DNA of 64,000 nucleotides from Odontesthes bonariensis. Taxonomy: Eukaryota > Chordata > Actinopteri > Atheriniformes > Atherinopsidae. Under the pieces are notes generated by a model that saw only the letters and a list, made by a program, of their open reading frames with translations, was not told the origin of the DNA and searched no databases. The DNA is taken from assembly GCF_027942865.1 (NCBI RefSeq), contig NC_134524.1:31824351-31888350 (forward strand). The letters are read 5' to 3'. Made by a program: the position numbers and the translations under genes. Of this stretch, positions 22,701-33,655 are shown one piece after another (the stretch's first letter is position 1; every line of letters starts with the position of its first letter).

Positions 22701-23978
22701 TGCAGGACATTAGCATTAAAACGGAGCACTACGGTGAAGTCTTTCCCAAGGAGGAGCTGGTGTACCTGACCTCCGACTCTCCCAATGTGCTGCAGGAGCT
22801 GGACCCAAAGAGGGCGTACGTGATCGGGGGCCTCGTGGACCACAACCACCACAAGGTCCGGCAGGGCTGCTGTAACGTGCAGGATGCACTCCCCTCCCAC
22901 TGATTTGATTTCAGTTAACCTGCAGGGCTTTGGTTTGCAGGGAATCACCTTTCAGAGGGCGGAGGAGCTGGGGATCAAGCATGCGCAGCTCCCTCTGAGC
23001 AGCTTTGTTCAAATGAACAGTCGGAAGGTTTTGGCAGTCAACCACGGTGAGGACTGTTGTCAGTAGATTGCCTGTAAATGTCTCTAAATCTTCCACATTG
23101 GCATATTTCCTCTTGTTTGTGTGGCAGCTGTCTTTTCTGTGGAATATTCCTTTTCTTTGTTTAAAAAAAGTCAACCAGAGACTGGGACATCTCCCTGAGC
23201 ATCTCAAGTCGCAGTCTCTGTAGTGTTCACACATACCAGTTTATTTTTGAGCCAGGATTTGCCTCGACTGGATAATTGGTCTAACCTGACTCGCGTCATC
23301 TGGCTGCGTTCACCAACTACACGCGGGGCGTTCCCTTTCCTCACACAACCATCTGAGGAGCCTGGGAGTCATATGTGTTTCGTCCGATTAGAAAATAATC
23401 AGAGCCAATCATTAATCGCTGGGTGGGACTTTATTCATGCTCCAGAGGGCGGTAGTCAGGTAAGCTCTGAGCTACGTCACGGGTTGAGTCATTGGGAGTG
23501 GCTGAAGTGGCGTGTCAGTCAAGATGACGGACAGATTCTTCATCCAATCACATGCACGAGTTTTAGAAAAAATAGCCCCATTTGAAATCATGTCGGTTGT
23601 GGGCTCGTCCCAGATGGTATGCGAATACCAGAGGGCAGGAGTCAGGTAATAATTGGTCTGCAATGTGTCTCAAATCTTGTGATTTGTTTCCTCTTTGCCT
23701 CGGTTGCTCTGCTTGCTTTGCCTTTATTGTTTTGAAAGCATGTTCTCATCTATCTGGCAGTGTTTGAGATCATCCTGGCGTATCTTGAGAAAGGCAGCTG
23801 GCAGGAGGCCTTCTTCACCGTCCTGCCTCAGAGGAAAGGAGCTGTGGTCCTCAATCAGGGGGAAGCAAATGCTCAGGAAAAAGAGGAGGAAGAGTCCAGT
23901 TCTGACTCTGACACAACTGAGCAAAGGGATCCGAGCATCCAACAAAAGGACAACACCCAACACAGTTCCAACACCTGA
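16710..23978 (+). CDS. trmt10a: tRNA (guanine-9-N1) methyltransferase, TRMT10A
   Basis: Coding exons: 16710-16912, 18536-18704, 18820-18891, 18977-19051, 22706-22855, 22941-23046, 23761-23978. Joined length is 993 nt (330 codons plus TGA), with matching phases and GT-AG introns throughout. The family transfers a methyl group from S-adenosylmethionine to N1 of G9 in tRNA. Residues 1-60 are polar; about 45-100 form a Lys/Arg/Glu-rich stretch ([20 protein letters not shown]) typical of the N-terminal tRNA-binding coiled region. The SPOUT-type TRM10 domain follows (about 105-300): [41 protein letters not shown] (D218, the position of the catalytic Asp in the family), QLPLSSF and [18 protein letters not shown]. 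The tail is acidic and Ser-rich ([16 protein letters not shown]). Length matches vertebrate orthologues (about 340 aa). The start is the first ATG before the conserved basic region. Introns 1 and 4 carry Tc1-like elements. Identification is firm. Confidence 0.95.
17190..17780 (+). pseudogene. Tc1-like transposase remnant in trmt10a intron 1
   Basis: From 17311 the frame reads [20 protein letters not shown], the N-terminal helix-turn-helix of Tc1 transposases, and continues to about 17559. After a frameshift it continues with [19 protein letters not shown] to about 17760. The upstream stretch (CTGGAGCATTCAGGAGTGTG) matches Tc1-type 5' sequence. The DDE catalytic core is missing. Element ends were not located. 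Confidence 0.8.
17790..18535 (+). other. trmt10a intron 1, remainder
   Basis: No exon is recognised here. An open frame at 17930-18121 ([17 protein letters not shown]) has no clear splice context or family motif and is left unassigned. Confidence 0.4.
19922..20072 (-). repeat. LINE 3' tail (TTCTA-type end)
   Basis: Starts with two AATAG units and then AAAAATACTTTATTCATCCC and CCAATGACAGAAATTCAAAT. This is a common teleost repeat end in which a short tandem repeat marks the LINE 3' terminus, so the copy is in reverse orientation. Nothing else is recognised in intron 4 between 19052 and 20315. Confidence 0.5.
20316..21962 (+). mobile_element. Tc1/mariner element in trmt10a intron 4
   Basis: Terminal inverted repeats CAGTGCATCCGGAAAGTATTC (left) and CAGCGCATCCGGAAAGTATTC (right, reverse strand) abut TA on each side (20314-20315, 21963-21964). 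Plus-strand transposase remnants include [11 protein letters not shown] near 21335-21365 (first catalytic Asp) and IFQQDND near 21598-21618 (second). The stretch that should hold the third acid is absent and the C-terminus follows directly (ERFCNEEW), so an internal deletion removed part of the catalytic core. There is a frameshift near 21385 and an unrelated insertion at 20671-21050. It is in the same orientation as trmt10a. Confidence 0.88.
20671..21050. repeat. Two-unit diverged tandem repeat inserted in the Tc1 element
   Basis: This block is not Tc1 sequence. Two units of roughly 180 bp share the ordered motifs GGATTT, CTATAAAAT, AATT(T)CC(T)TC, TCAAA, TTGTCCTTC, ATATTTATCCA/TTATTTATCCA, GTTTCAAC, GAGAAAGAAA and CACTT. 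The string CAATAAGCTTCTCT occurs at both borders (from 20673 and from 21033). It could be a satellite-like fragment or a small element with a target duplication. Confidence 0.6.
23283..23648. mobile_element. MITE in trmt10a intron 6 with 11-bp direct repeats
   Basis: The perfect direct repeat ATAATTGGTCT lies at 23272-23282 and 23649-23659. Just inside, the left end is AACCTGACTC and the right end (reverse strand) is TACCTGACTC; both are followed a few bases later by TCTGG. A further copy of the right-end motif (CCAGAGGGCGGTAGTCAGGT) lies inside at 23442-23461. There is no transposase. A 9-11 bp duplication would fit a Mutator-like origin, which is an inference. Confidence 0.7.
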
Positions 23979-24631
23979 TGCCATGACGATGGCGAATAGG
24001 GAAGATGGCAAATGTTGAATTTCTTTTCTTTTTTTTTTAATGAAACAGCTGTATCCATGAGTGAGATTTCTGTTTGACAGATACAAATATTTTATGTTTT
24101 ATTCAATATTTATTGAAAGGTTTTACTTTCAGTTGGAGTTCTATTGCGTTTTACTACTAGTTATTGCATTCAGGCAAATATTTTCACTTGAATTTTCATT
24201 TTTTGTTTGGACCTGAAAGCTAAAGCTGTCAGACCTGTGCCAAATGGATCCGTTTGAATGCAAACATTACAAGCAGCATAAAGATGACACTTGAGCATGT
24301 TTGATCCTGAGTCGGTGTGGAATTTTTGTGATTATATGAAAACCAACAGATTTTCATAGATTCTACAGAGAGGTTTGAGAGGCATCGAGCAATTTGAGTA
24401 AGATTTTTTTTATTTTTCAATCCCACCCAGAAGAAAAAGTTAGAGAACCTGTTCAAATGGAGATGTTGGTGAAAGAAAGAAGATCCCAACTGATCGTCAA
24501 AAAATGGTAAATGAAATGGATTGATCTAGTACTTTACTATACTCTTGTCCAAGCCACATACACCCATTTGCATTCAGATACAGATTTATAATTCATAGTT
24601 ATACTTCCATCTCAAAATGAAAAAGTATATC
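23979..24631 (+). other. trmt10a 3' UTR and intergenic start
   Basis: Sequence after the trmt10a stop. AT-rich with ATTTTATGTTTTATTC around 24093-24106 but no canonical AATAAA before the repeat at 24632, so the polyadenylation site is not fixed. Confidence 0.4.
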
Positions 24632-24860
24632 AAATCAAATCAAATTTATTTGTATAGCACCTTTCATGTACAAACAATTCAAAGTGCTTTACATAAAATA
24701 AAAGCATTGCAGCAGGGAGTGGAAGAAGCATTAAAATACATAAAAGAATATAAAGAGAAACAAATAAAATCATTTACATGAATTTAAAAACAAGCAACAG
24801 TCAAGATAAGTTAAAAGATATTAGAAATTAGTATAAACTAACTTGTTTTAACACAAAGTG
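24632..24860 (-). repeat. L2-type LINE 3' tail, 5'-truncated
   Basis: Starts with ATCAA units and TTTATTTGTATAGCACCTTT, then CAATTCAAAGTGCTTTACAT and GCATTGCAGCAGGGAGTGGA. The same sequence forms the 3' end of the L2 element at 48496 and the nested fragment at 41195-41280. Orientation is minus. Confidence 0.8.
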
Positions 24861-25281
24861 GGACAAAAGATAAGACTGCTGCACCATTCCTGTAGAAAGT
24901 ACAGATGAGCATGATTTAAATTAAAAAAATAAAATTAAAGAAAAAGACACTTGCTATAACTTTGACTTTAAGCATTTGATGGTTTAACAGAACTTAGTGG
25001 GACGCTGTAGGGGCATCTTGTCACACACAAATGGACAACGTGGCACGGTCAAGCTGAGGTTTTTCTTTTTGCTTTCATCAGCCTAAAATAATTCCATACG
25101 TAACCAGATTGGCATGAGAAACATTAATGAGCTGAGGAGTGGATGGTAGAGTCAAACTTATTTGGAAAAATACTACATTAATTATTTTATGTTTATGTCT
25201 TTTTACTACTGTACAGTCGTACTGTAATGGTATGGGCTCAGTGATACGGGAACGGCAGCTTCGGTTGCTCCTGCAAATACA

Positions 25282-25308
25282 CCCGGAAGTTGTAGTATCC
25301 ATGGTAAC
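25282..25308. promoter_or_regulatory. Candidate ETS site and imperfect RFX X-box upstream of spata6l
   Basis: CCGGAAGT (25283-25290) is an ETS-type core. GTATCCATGGTAAC (25295-25308) is a 14-bp near-palindrome whose right half GGTAAC fits the RFX half-site RGYAAC and whose left half differs from GTNRCC at one base. It lies 90 bp upstream of the spata6l start codon. RFX factors drive ciliary and spermatogenic genes, so the site is plausible, but function is inferred from sequence only. Confidence 0.45.
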
Positions 25309-25397
25309 GTAGAGACAATCAGACAGAAGAAAGTGGGCTCCGCTACATTACCTACATGATAACTGTGCGTTGTTATCACCTCTGAAAAGGGATTCTA

Positions 25398-28300
25398 ATG
25401 TCGCGAAAAGCGCTTAAAGTGGTGGTTACAATAAAGTTCAGAGCGGTAAGAACTGTTTAAATGCGTTTTCCGAACTTTATATATTTTTACTCATAGCTGC
25501 ATCATTTTTAATGCACCAAATAAGTGACTAATCATTTCAATAATTTTAGTGTAATTTCAGCTTTGCTAAATTTTTACAACAAATTGATGTGTACAGTGAC
25601 TGGGGAGGTGTGTTGTTTGGTAACCTGTAAGATCATTTTTTCACTTCCGGTGTGTTTCACTTCCGAATGAGTAAAAAGCTAAACGTAGTCGCATTTGTGA
25701 GGTTTTGCTTCAATTCTGGACAGGCGTCAGCCACGTGTGCTCTCTACCTCTCACGTGCTGTGGACATGGTCAACATTTTGTAGTTTAACTTATAAGGAGC
25801 TGTTTTAATATTAGCTCATTTCCCACATGTCCTTAAAATGAGTTGTTAGTCATTTAAGAGCTGTTAACCTATCTTTTATCTTCATTTGGAGGAAGGGTTT
25901 AGAATTACAGCTCATATTATCTCTTAGATTTTGCTCTTTTAGTCAATAATTATAATATATTGTGGAAGTTGCCTTTAGGCGAAAAGATGAGCCGAAAACT
26001 TCTCACATTAAGACTCTGTGAGTCGCGTTTATTAACTGACAAAAACTCATAGTTCCAACTGACAAAAACTGACAGTTCCAACTGACAGCTCGCGCATCAA
26101 CAGAACAGCTGTTATCATGAAACGTCACCGGATCTCTTAAAGAGACCGCAACTATTAAATGCATCATAACATTAAAGACGATGAACCAACAACATAACAG
26201 ATAACAGAACACATATAAGAAAGTGAATTATGCCGTCAGTGTTGAGAGCACTACACATGCCCCCCCAGAATTCACTCTAACAGAAAACCTGATAAAAAAA
26301 TATCAACGGCGTGGGGGGCGAATCAAACGTCCAGTGCGGCTCCGCCGAATTTGAGAGTGCGGAACCGCCCCCTCAGTGGCTGTCTGTGGGGCTCCCCTGC
26401 GGCATGGTCGAGGGGCAGGAGGAACGGAAAGGGGGGGCCTAGTCAGAGGCCGTCCCCGTTTTGGGGGCTGCGCCAACTCAACTGGCCTGGCCAGATCAAG
26501 GTGAGCTGGTTTAAGGCGGTCCACAGAAATACACTCCGGTTTGCCCCCAATGTCCACCACAAAGTGCTTGTCCCCAGTTTCCACAACACGGAAAGGGCCC
26601 TCGTAAGGCGGACGGAGAGGTCCGCGGTGCCCATCCACACGAATGAAAACATACCCAGCAGACTGTAGGCCACTGGGGACGTGAGAGTTTGGTAGACCAT
26701 GGCAGGAGGTAGCAAGTGGAGCAAACAGCTTGGCATTGTCTAACAGGCTGGAGCGCTGGAGTGTGGCTGACCAAGGGGTCGTGGTGCTGGGGACGAAATC
26801 CCCGGGGACCCGCAGTGGCTGACCGTAGACCAGCTCTGCGGAGGAGGCCTGGAGGTCTTCCTTCGGCGCTGTCCTGATGCCCAGCATGACCCATGGGAGC
26901 TTGTCAGCCCAGGAACTGTCCTTCAGGCTGGCACGCAGGGAGGCTTTCATGGACCTGTGAAATCGTTCACAGAGGCCATTGCTCTGGGGGTGGTAGGCCG
27001 TGGTGCGGTGGAGTTTAACTCCCAAGCTCCCTGCGACAGCGTTCCAAAGCTCGGAAGTAAACTGTGCGCCACGGTCTGAGGAGATGTCTGAAGGGGCGCC
27101 AAAACGGGACACCCAGGTGCCAATAAATGCCCGTGCCACGTCCGCTGATGTTATGGATGACAGTGGAACAGCCTCTGCCCACCGTGTGGTCCTGTCGACC
27201 ATAGTGAGTACATGAGTGTAACCCTGCGAGGGTGGAAGTGGGCCAACTAGGTCGATGATGTTGACATGGTCGAAACGTCGTTCAGGCACTTGAAATTGTT
27301 CCAGTGGCGCTTTGGTGTGGCGGTGTACTTTGGCACGTTGGCACTCTACACAGGTGTTCGCCCAGTCCCTCACGTCCTTTTTAAGTCCGTGCCACACAAA
27401 CTTTGCTGCCACCAGCCGTTGTGAGGCCTTGGTTCCGGGGTGTGAGAGGCTATGGATGGCGTCGAAAACAGGCCGCCTCCACTTCGCAGGCACAACAGGC
27501 CTAGGGGAGCCCATGGAGATGTCGCAAAGCAGAGTGGTGCCAGCGTCGTCGAATGCCACATCCTGAAGCTGCAGCCCAGTAGCGGATGAACGGCAAGCCT
27601 GCACGTCCGGGTCTGTGGCCTGCTCCGTTGCCATGCTGCCGTAGTCCAAACCGAGGTGGACCGCCCCCGCAACAGCACGGGAGAGGCAGTCTGCAACCTG
27701 GTTGTGCTTCCCAGAAAGGTGTGCAATGTCCGTCGTGAACTCTGAGATGTAAGTCAGCTGCCGCTGTTGCCTGCCGGACCATGGCTGAGTGACTTTGGAC
27801 ATGGCGAAGGTCAGAGGCTTGTGGTCCACAAAAACGGTGAACTGGCGTCCTTCCAGCAGTGAACGAAAGTGTCGGATGGCGAGGTACACTCCAAGTAGCT
27901 CCCGGTCGAAAGTGCTATACTTCCGTTCACTGGGACGTAACTGTCTGCTGAAAAAGGCGAGAGGCTGCCAAGCATTACCTACCCACTGCTCGTAAACCGC
28001 ACCGACCGCGTAGTCCGAGGCGTCCGTGGTAAGTGCGATTGGGGCAGAGGAGGCGGGATGGGCCAACATGGCAGCCTTAGCCAGGGCTGTCTTAGCGTCC
28101 ATAAAAGCCTTGTCTCTTTCCGGGTTCCAGTCCACAGTGTGCTTAGGCTTGGCACCTTTCAGAGCCTCGTACAGGGGATGCATGGTTTGGGCAGCCCTGG
28201 GGAGAAAACGGTGGTAAAAGTTAACCATGCCAAGGAACTCCTGTAAGGCTCTGACAGTGACTGGGCGTGGAAAAGTGGTGATGGCCTCCACGTTTGACGG

Positions 28301-31300
28301 AAGGGGAACAACCCCGTCCTTCGTGACTCTGTGCCCCAGAAAGTCTATGGTGGACCGACCGAACTCGCACTTGGCTGGATTGATGATGAGCCCGTGCTCA
28401 GTAAGTCGCTCGAACAGAGTGCGAAGGTGCGAAAGGTGCTCTGGAGGTGATGAACTGGCCACGAGGATGTCGTCAAGGTACACAAACAGAAAAGGCAGAT
28501 CCCGTAACACAGAGTCCATGAGCCGCTGGAATGTTTGAGCAGCATTTTTGAGCCCAAATGGTGTGCGCAGGAACTCAAACAAACCAAACGGTGTGATTAC
28601 AGCTGTTTTGGGAATGTCGCGAGGGTGTACGGGCACTTGATGGTATCCTCTGATCAGGTCCACCTTCGAAAACATGACCTTACCAGCCAGGTGCGCTGAA
28701 AAATCCTGGATGTGCGGCACTGGGTAGCGGTCAGGCGTTGTCGCGTCGTTGAGCCGTCGGTAGTCCCCGAAAGGACGCCAGCCCCCCCCTGGTTTGGGGA
28801 CGAGGTGTAGGGGAGAGGCCCAAGGACTGTTGGAGCGTCGAACAATCCCCAGGCGCTCCATGGACTCGAACTCTGTCTTGGCTACGGCAAGCTTGTTCGG
28901 CTCGAGGCGTCAAGCGCGGGCGTACACAGGTGGGCCAGTGGTGTCGATGTGGTGCTCTACACCGTGCTTGGCTGTAGAAGAGGAGAAAGTGGGCTGGGTG
29001 AGTGCTGGAAACTCGGCGAGCAGCCGTTGGAAACTGTCCGTGACAGAGAGCAGGCTGGAGAGGTGTTCTGCACCAGAGTCGCTGAGCGCGCAGGCATAAG
29101 AACAGAAAGTGACGGCGTCGATCAAGCGCTGATTTTTAACGTCCACTAACAGTCCAAATGCACACAAAAATCTGATCCTAAGAGGGGAACAGCGACTTTG
29201 GCAGTCACACAGTCCCAGCCGAAGCATTGGCCGTCAAAACACAGTTCAACATGCCTTGTGCCGTATGTACGGATAGGGCTTCCATTGGCGGCTTCCATGG
29301 GGGGGCCGTGGGTGTCAGCCACCACGTCCACCTGTGAAGCAGGAAGTAGACTCCGCTGTGCCCCTGTGTCGCAGAGGAATCGCCGGCCGGAGATGGAGTC
29401 GTGGATGAAGAGCAGCCCGCCAGCATGGCCGACGCTCACGGCCACTAGTGAGCGCCGGCCTTGGCGTTTCCCGCTCCACTGAAGCTGCATGGAGAGCGGC
29501 ATCGTTTGGCCTTGGGGCCAAACCTGGCATGGTAGTAGCACACACCTGAAGACTGCTGCCGACGCGGGGCTGCTGCTGCGATGAGCATGTGATCATCGGA
29601 TATTTCTGATACAGCAACAGCACCAGCAGGAAGAAGGGCAGCTGCGCAGGGCTGTTGACTAGCCAGGAAACACTTGTCAGCCTCAGCAGCCAGTTCTCTA
29701 CAATCAGTGCTGGCAGTGTTGGCCAAAGCAGCTCTCACATGAGCAGGCAGTTGGCGCAGGAAAAGGTGGAGGAAAAGGAATTCTGGCTTGTTGTCACCGA
29801 GCAGATCGAGCATTCGGTCCATTAGCTCTGAGGGCTTGCTGTCACCGAGCCCTTGAAGAGAGAAAAGCCTGCTATCTCTGTGTCAGATAGTTTGAATGTT
29901 TTCAGTAAGTATTCTTTCAGAGTTTCATACTTTCTCGTCAGAGGAGGACGTTTAAGAAGGCTCACTACTCTCGATGCCGTAGAACTTCCGAGAGCAGATA
30001 CCACATAGTAGTATTTCGTTTCGTCGGCCGTTATCTGACGCAAGGCAAACTGTGCCTCAGTCTGAGCGAACCAGGCAGAAGAAGACGATTCCCAGAATTC
30101 GGGTAGCTTGAGAGACACAGCGTTTGCGGTCATGGCGATCTGGATACGTCCAGTAAACAAACGTCGGGGTCACCAGTGTGGAAGTTGCCTTTAGGCGAAA
30201 AGATGAGCCGAAAACTTCTCACATTAAGACTCTGTGAGTCGCGTTTATTAACTGACAAAAACTCACAGTTCCAACTGACAGCTCGCGCATCAACAGAACA
30301 GCTGTTATCATGAAACGTCACCGGATCTCTTAAAGAGACCGCAACTATTAAATGCATCATAACATTAAAGACGATGAACCAACAACATAACAGATAACAG
30401 AACACATATAAGAAAGTGAATTATGCCGTCAGTGTTGAGAGCACTACAATATCTTAATTAAATAGGTTTTGATACACAGTACCAGTGAGCAAAAATGAGT
30501 CCAAATATTTCTGTACCAGATTGTAATGGAGAAGCAAATTAATTGAATAACTAGGTATTTCATGAGAAATTTGTGTTCTACTAATCATTAGTTGGGCTAC
30601 TACTGTGATGCACCCCGTAACTTAAATGTTCTTAAGTTATTGCTGGACAGGTAATGATTCTATAATCTGTAATGTGACATGATGTCATGCAGGCCTGGGT
30701 GGTAGACACTAGACCAGTTAGTGTGATCACTATATAAATATTCACATATATTCTTCAACTAACCGTGATCTAATTATTCATTAAAATAGGACCCCCCATC
30801 CCAGGCTCACTAGAATGCATGCACCACAAAGCAACATTTGTCTAGTTGTCCAATAAGTAGTAGTTTCACATTCTTGTGAAAGTTGTGAGATGGTAATGGG
30901 TCGATAGTACACTTTTGTTTTCTGTAGGGCACTATTGACCAATGTATTTCACCATCTGCCATGAGATGGACCTGGATCTCCCAGTCTGTCCCCTGGTAAC
31001 TGCTTATTACTAGGAATTATTAGGGAAGTACTTATGATTAATGAACTATCAAGTTACTCCTCGTTAGTTGATTTTTTTTTTAATTAACTGTCCATTAACT
31101 AATTATTAGTTTGCCTATAAAAGTTGTAAAATGAATCATTGAGCCTCAGCCCTCATTTATGATAGTTTGATGTCCTTCAGCTGAGAGTCACCTGATTCAT
31201 CTCCAAACTGATGGAAGATGAGCAGATATTCCTGTTTTTATTGGCATATTTCACATAGGGCAAAGCTTTTGTTAAGAGGAATGAAAAGAAAGATTTGCAT

Positions 31301-33619
31301 AGTTTCCCCAGATCTGTATATAATCTCCCTTTAAATTGGATTAAACTTGGCCCCATTCATAGTAGGCCAGCCAGACAAATTGAACAACATTTCTGAGGAA
31401 GGTTAGTAATATACTTACCTAAACTGATTATCCAAAGCTATCAACAAATCCCAGTTGAACAAGAAAACCTAATAGGTACTGTCAAAAGGGTGAAACCCTT
31501 CATACCTGTGTGAGCTGTTCTTTACTTCAGAACTGTATCTTTTTCTTTATAAGATACAACTGTAGGACAAAAATAATGATATGACATTGATACTGTAGTA
31601 CTTACAGTACTACAGTATCAAGTACTGCAGTATTAAGTACTGTACTTAATGTGTGCACTGGGCCTCAGTTACATATTGGCAATATTTACTTATGAGAGAA
31701 ATATTGCACTTTTTATTTTAATACATTTATTCAACAGCTTTCATGGTCTCTGATGTCAACCTGGTCACAATGTGATTTGCATGTAAAAGAACAGCCTCGT
31801 CTCACCAGACTAAGTACATTTGTTCACTTTTCCAAAACATAGTAGTTTAATTATCCTTGATTTTAACTTGTGAAACAGAAACATATCCCCTCGGTTGTTG
31901 TTTTCTTTAGGGCAGCACTCATGTAACATGACGAGTATCGCAGCATGTATAGTAAAATGTAGAAATCGTAACCTCTTAGCATCTTATTACTGTCAGCCGT
32001 GTATTTTGTAACCCGTAGACTTGATCATGTGCAGGAATTCAAACACCCAACCGTTCACAGGTCCATGGAAAAGTAAAGAGTGATGGGTGGGATGAAACAT
32101 TTTCCCACTGAAAACTAGGGCCTCTCAACATCCCTTTCTTTCTCCGTATAAGCGTTTGAGGCCAAAAGAACATTGGTAAGATAGATTTTCACAAAGAAAG
32201 AAAATGTAATTCAAAGTCAGCCCTGTGGTCTGTGTTTGAAGAATCAGAAATCATCTAAGCCGGTCAGGTCCAGTTGAGAATGTAAGAAATGAGCTTATGC
32301 CAAGGCCAACAGTGACTGCACTCTCACAAGCCTCAACGTGAAGCAGTCAGTGTGGTTTTTAAGTTTTTCATTCATTCATTTCTAAATTCACAACATTATG
32401 AATTTCAAGACAAAATCATTTTACATATATCACATCATTAAAACATATCACAGCATATATCATTAAAGGTAAAACATGAAGTAAAGGAAATGTTATTTCT
32501 TTTAAAGTAAGTGTTTACACCCTCTGCTGGCTGCCTGGGTAATGCAGCTCTGCCACAGAGCCGATATGATCTCCAACCTTCCTTGACTGAGCTGTAATTT
32601 GTTCCTCCTTTGTTCCCAGGTTTCTTGTCCTGGAGTTCATTTGCCAGCCAAAGATGATATCTACCTCAGCATGTGCTTCATGGGCCAATACCGCCAGTCT
32701 GAAAGTCTCCCTGCTGTCTTTCCTCTGCTGCTCCATGAGAAGTTGACCTTTGAAAAGGCACATGTTTACCTATTATTCCGGAGGAAGACTGATAGCTAGT
32801 GGTCAGATGTTATCAGTGATCTTGGTTGTTGAGCAGTGAAAGAAGTGTGTAGACAGAGTAGAGCAGGTTGTGCATACTGTATATGAAAACATATTCCAAT
32901 TGTATTCGAAATTGTTTGCTTATCATCAATTAAGTCCACCACAATGAATGACTTTAGTTTAACATTTTTATTCGACTCTTTACCAACAAACCTATCATTA
33001 CCAACAGAAACAGGATGTCATTTTGTGCCATGATTAGCCTAATTTAACAGCACAGCTGGGTTCTTTTTCTGGAGATTTTCAGGCACGCAGTTGACCCCAG
33101 AGACATCGCCGTGATGCTCGAGTGTAAGTGAAAGTATCATGTTCCAATTTCTGTTCACCAATTTGCATAGTTGTTTGGAGGTTCCTCAGTCTTCTCATTC
33201 AGATTTATTGGACAAAAATAATCAAAGCTGAAGAGCCACTCGCAAGACTGTACTATTGCTTTTGATCAAATGTGATCCTCCCGACTAACAGATTTTTAAC
33301 AGTTTGTAATAGAGTTTGTAATAGAGATGATATTTAAGTTATACCCTTGACTAAAAAAGGATAATTTATTACGTCTTCAAACCTTTTTCATTAAAGATTT
33401 CAAGGCATTCAGTAGACACCAGCGGTGATTGTGTAGATTTAATTTTAGATATGTTTCCCAGCACAAACATGGGGTCACTATGGCTCAGGTGGTGGAATGG
33501 TTGTCTTCCTTGGACAATCACTGAACCCCCACATAGCCCTCCATGTGCTCAATGGTGTGTGATTGCAGAACAAAAGCACTGGATACAAAGTGTGCAAATA
33601 TGTCGTGAAGTGCTTCACA

Positions 33620-33655
<36 letters not shown>

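Larger units (their letters stand above)
25961..30448 (-). mobile_element. Ty3/gypsy LTR retrotransposon, CsRn1-like, in spata6l intron 1
   Basis: A complete 4.5-kb element read on the minus strand. It has two LTRs (25961-26255 and 30177-30448), the 4-bp duplication ATAT on both sides (25957-25960, 30449-30452), a tRNA-Trp primer site, gag, protease, RT, RNase H, integrase and a polypurine tract. The order RT-RNaseH-IN is that of Ty3/gypsy. The CHCC gag knuckle, tRNA-Trp primer and 4-bp duplication together point to the CsRn1 clade. The LTRs differ by one substitution and a 23-bp duplication, so insertion was recent. The coding region has three breaks besides the gag-protease frame change, so this copy cannot make a full set of proteins. 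It opposes spata6l transcription. Confidence 0.93.

Noticed and set aside
26351-29482. Many plus-strand frames of 60-105 codons
   Set aside because: They are antisense shadows of the retrotransposon pol and gag frames, kept open by GC-rich coding composition.
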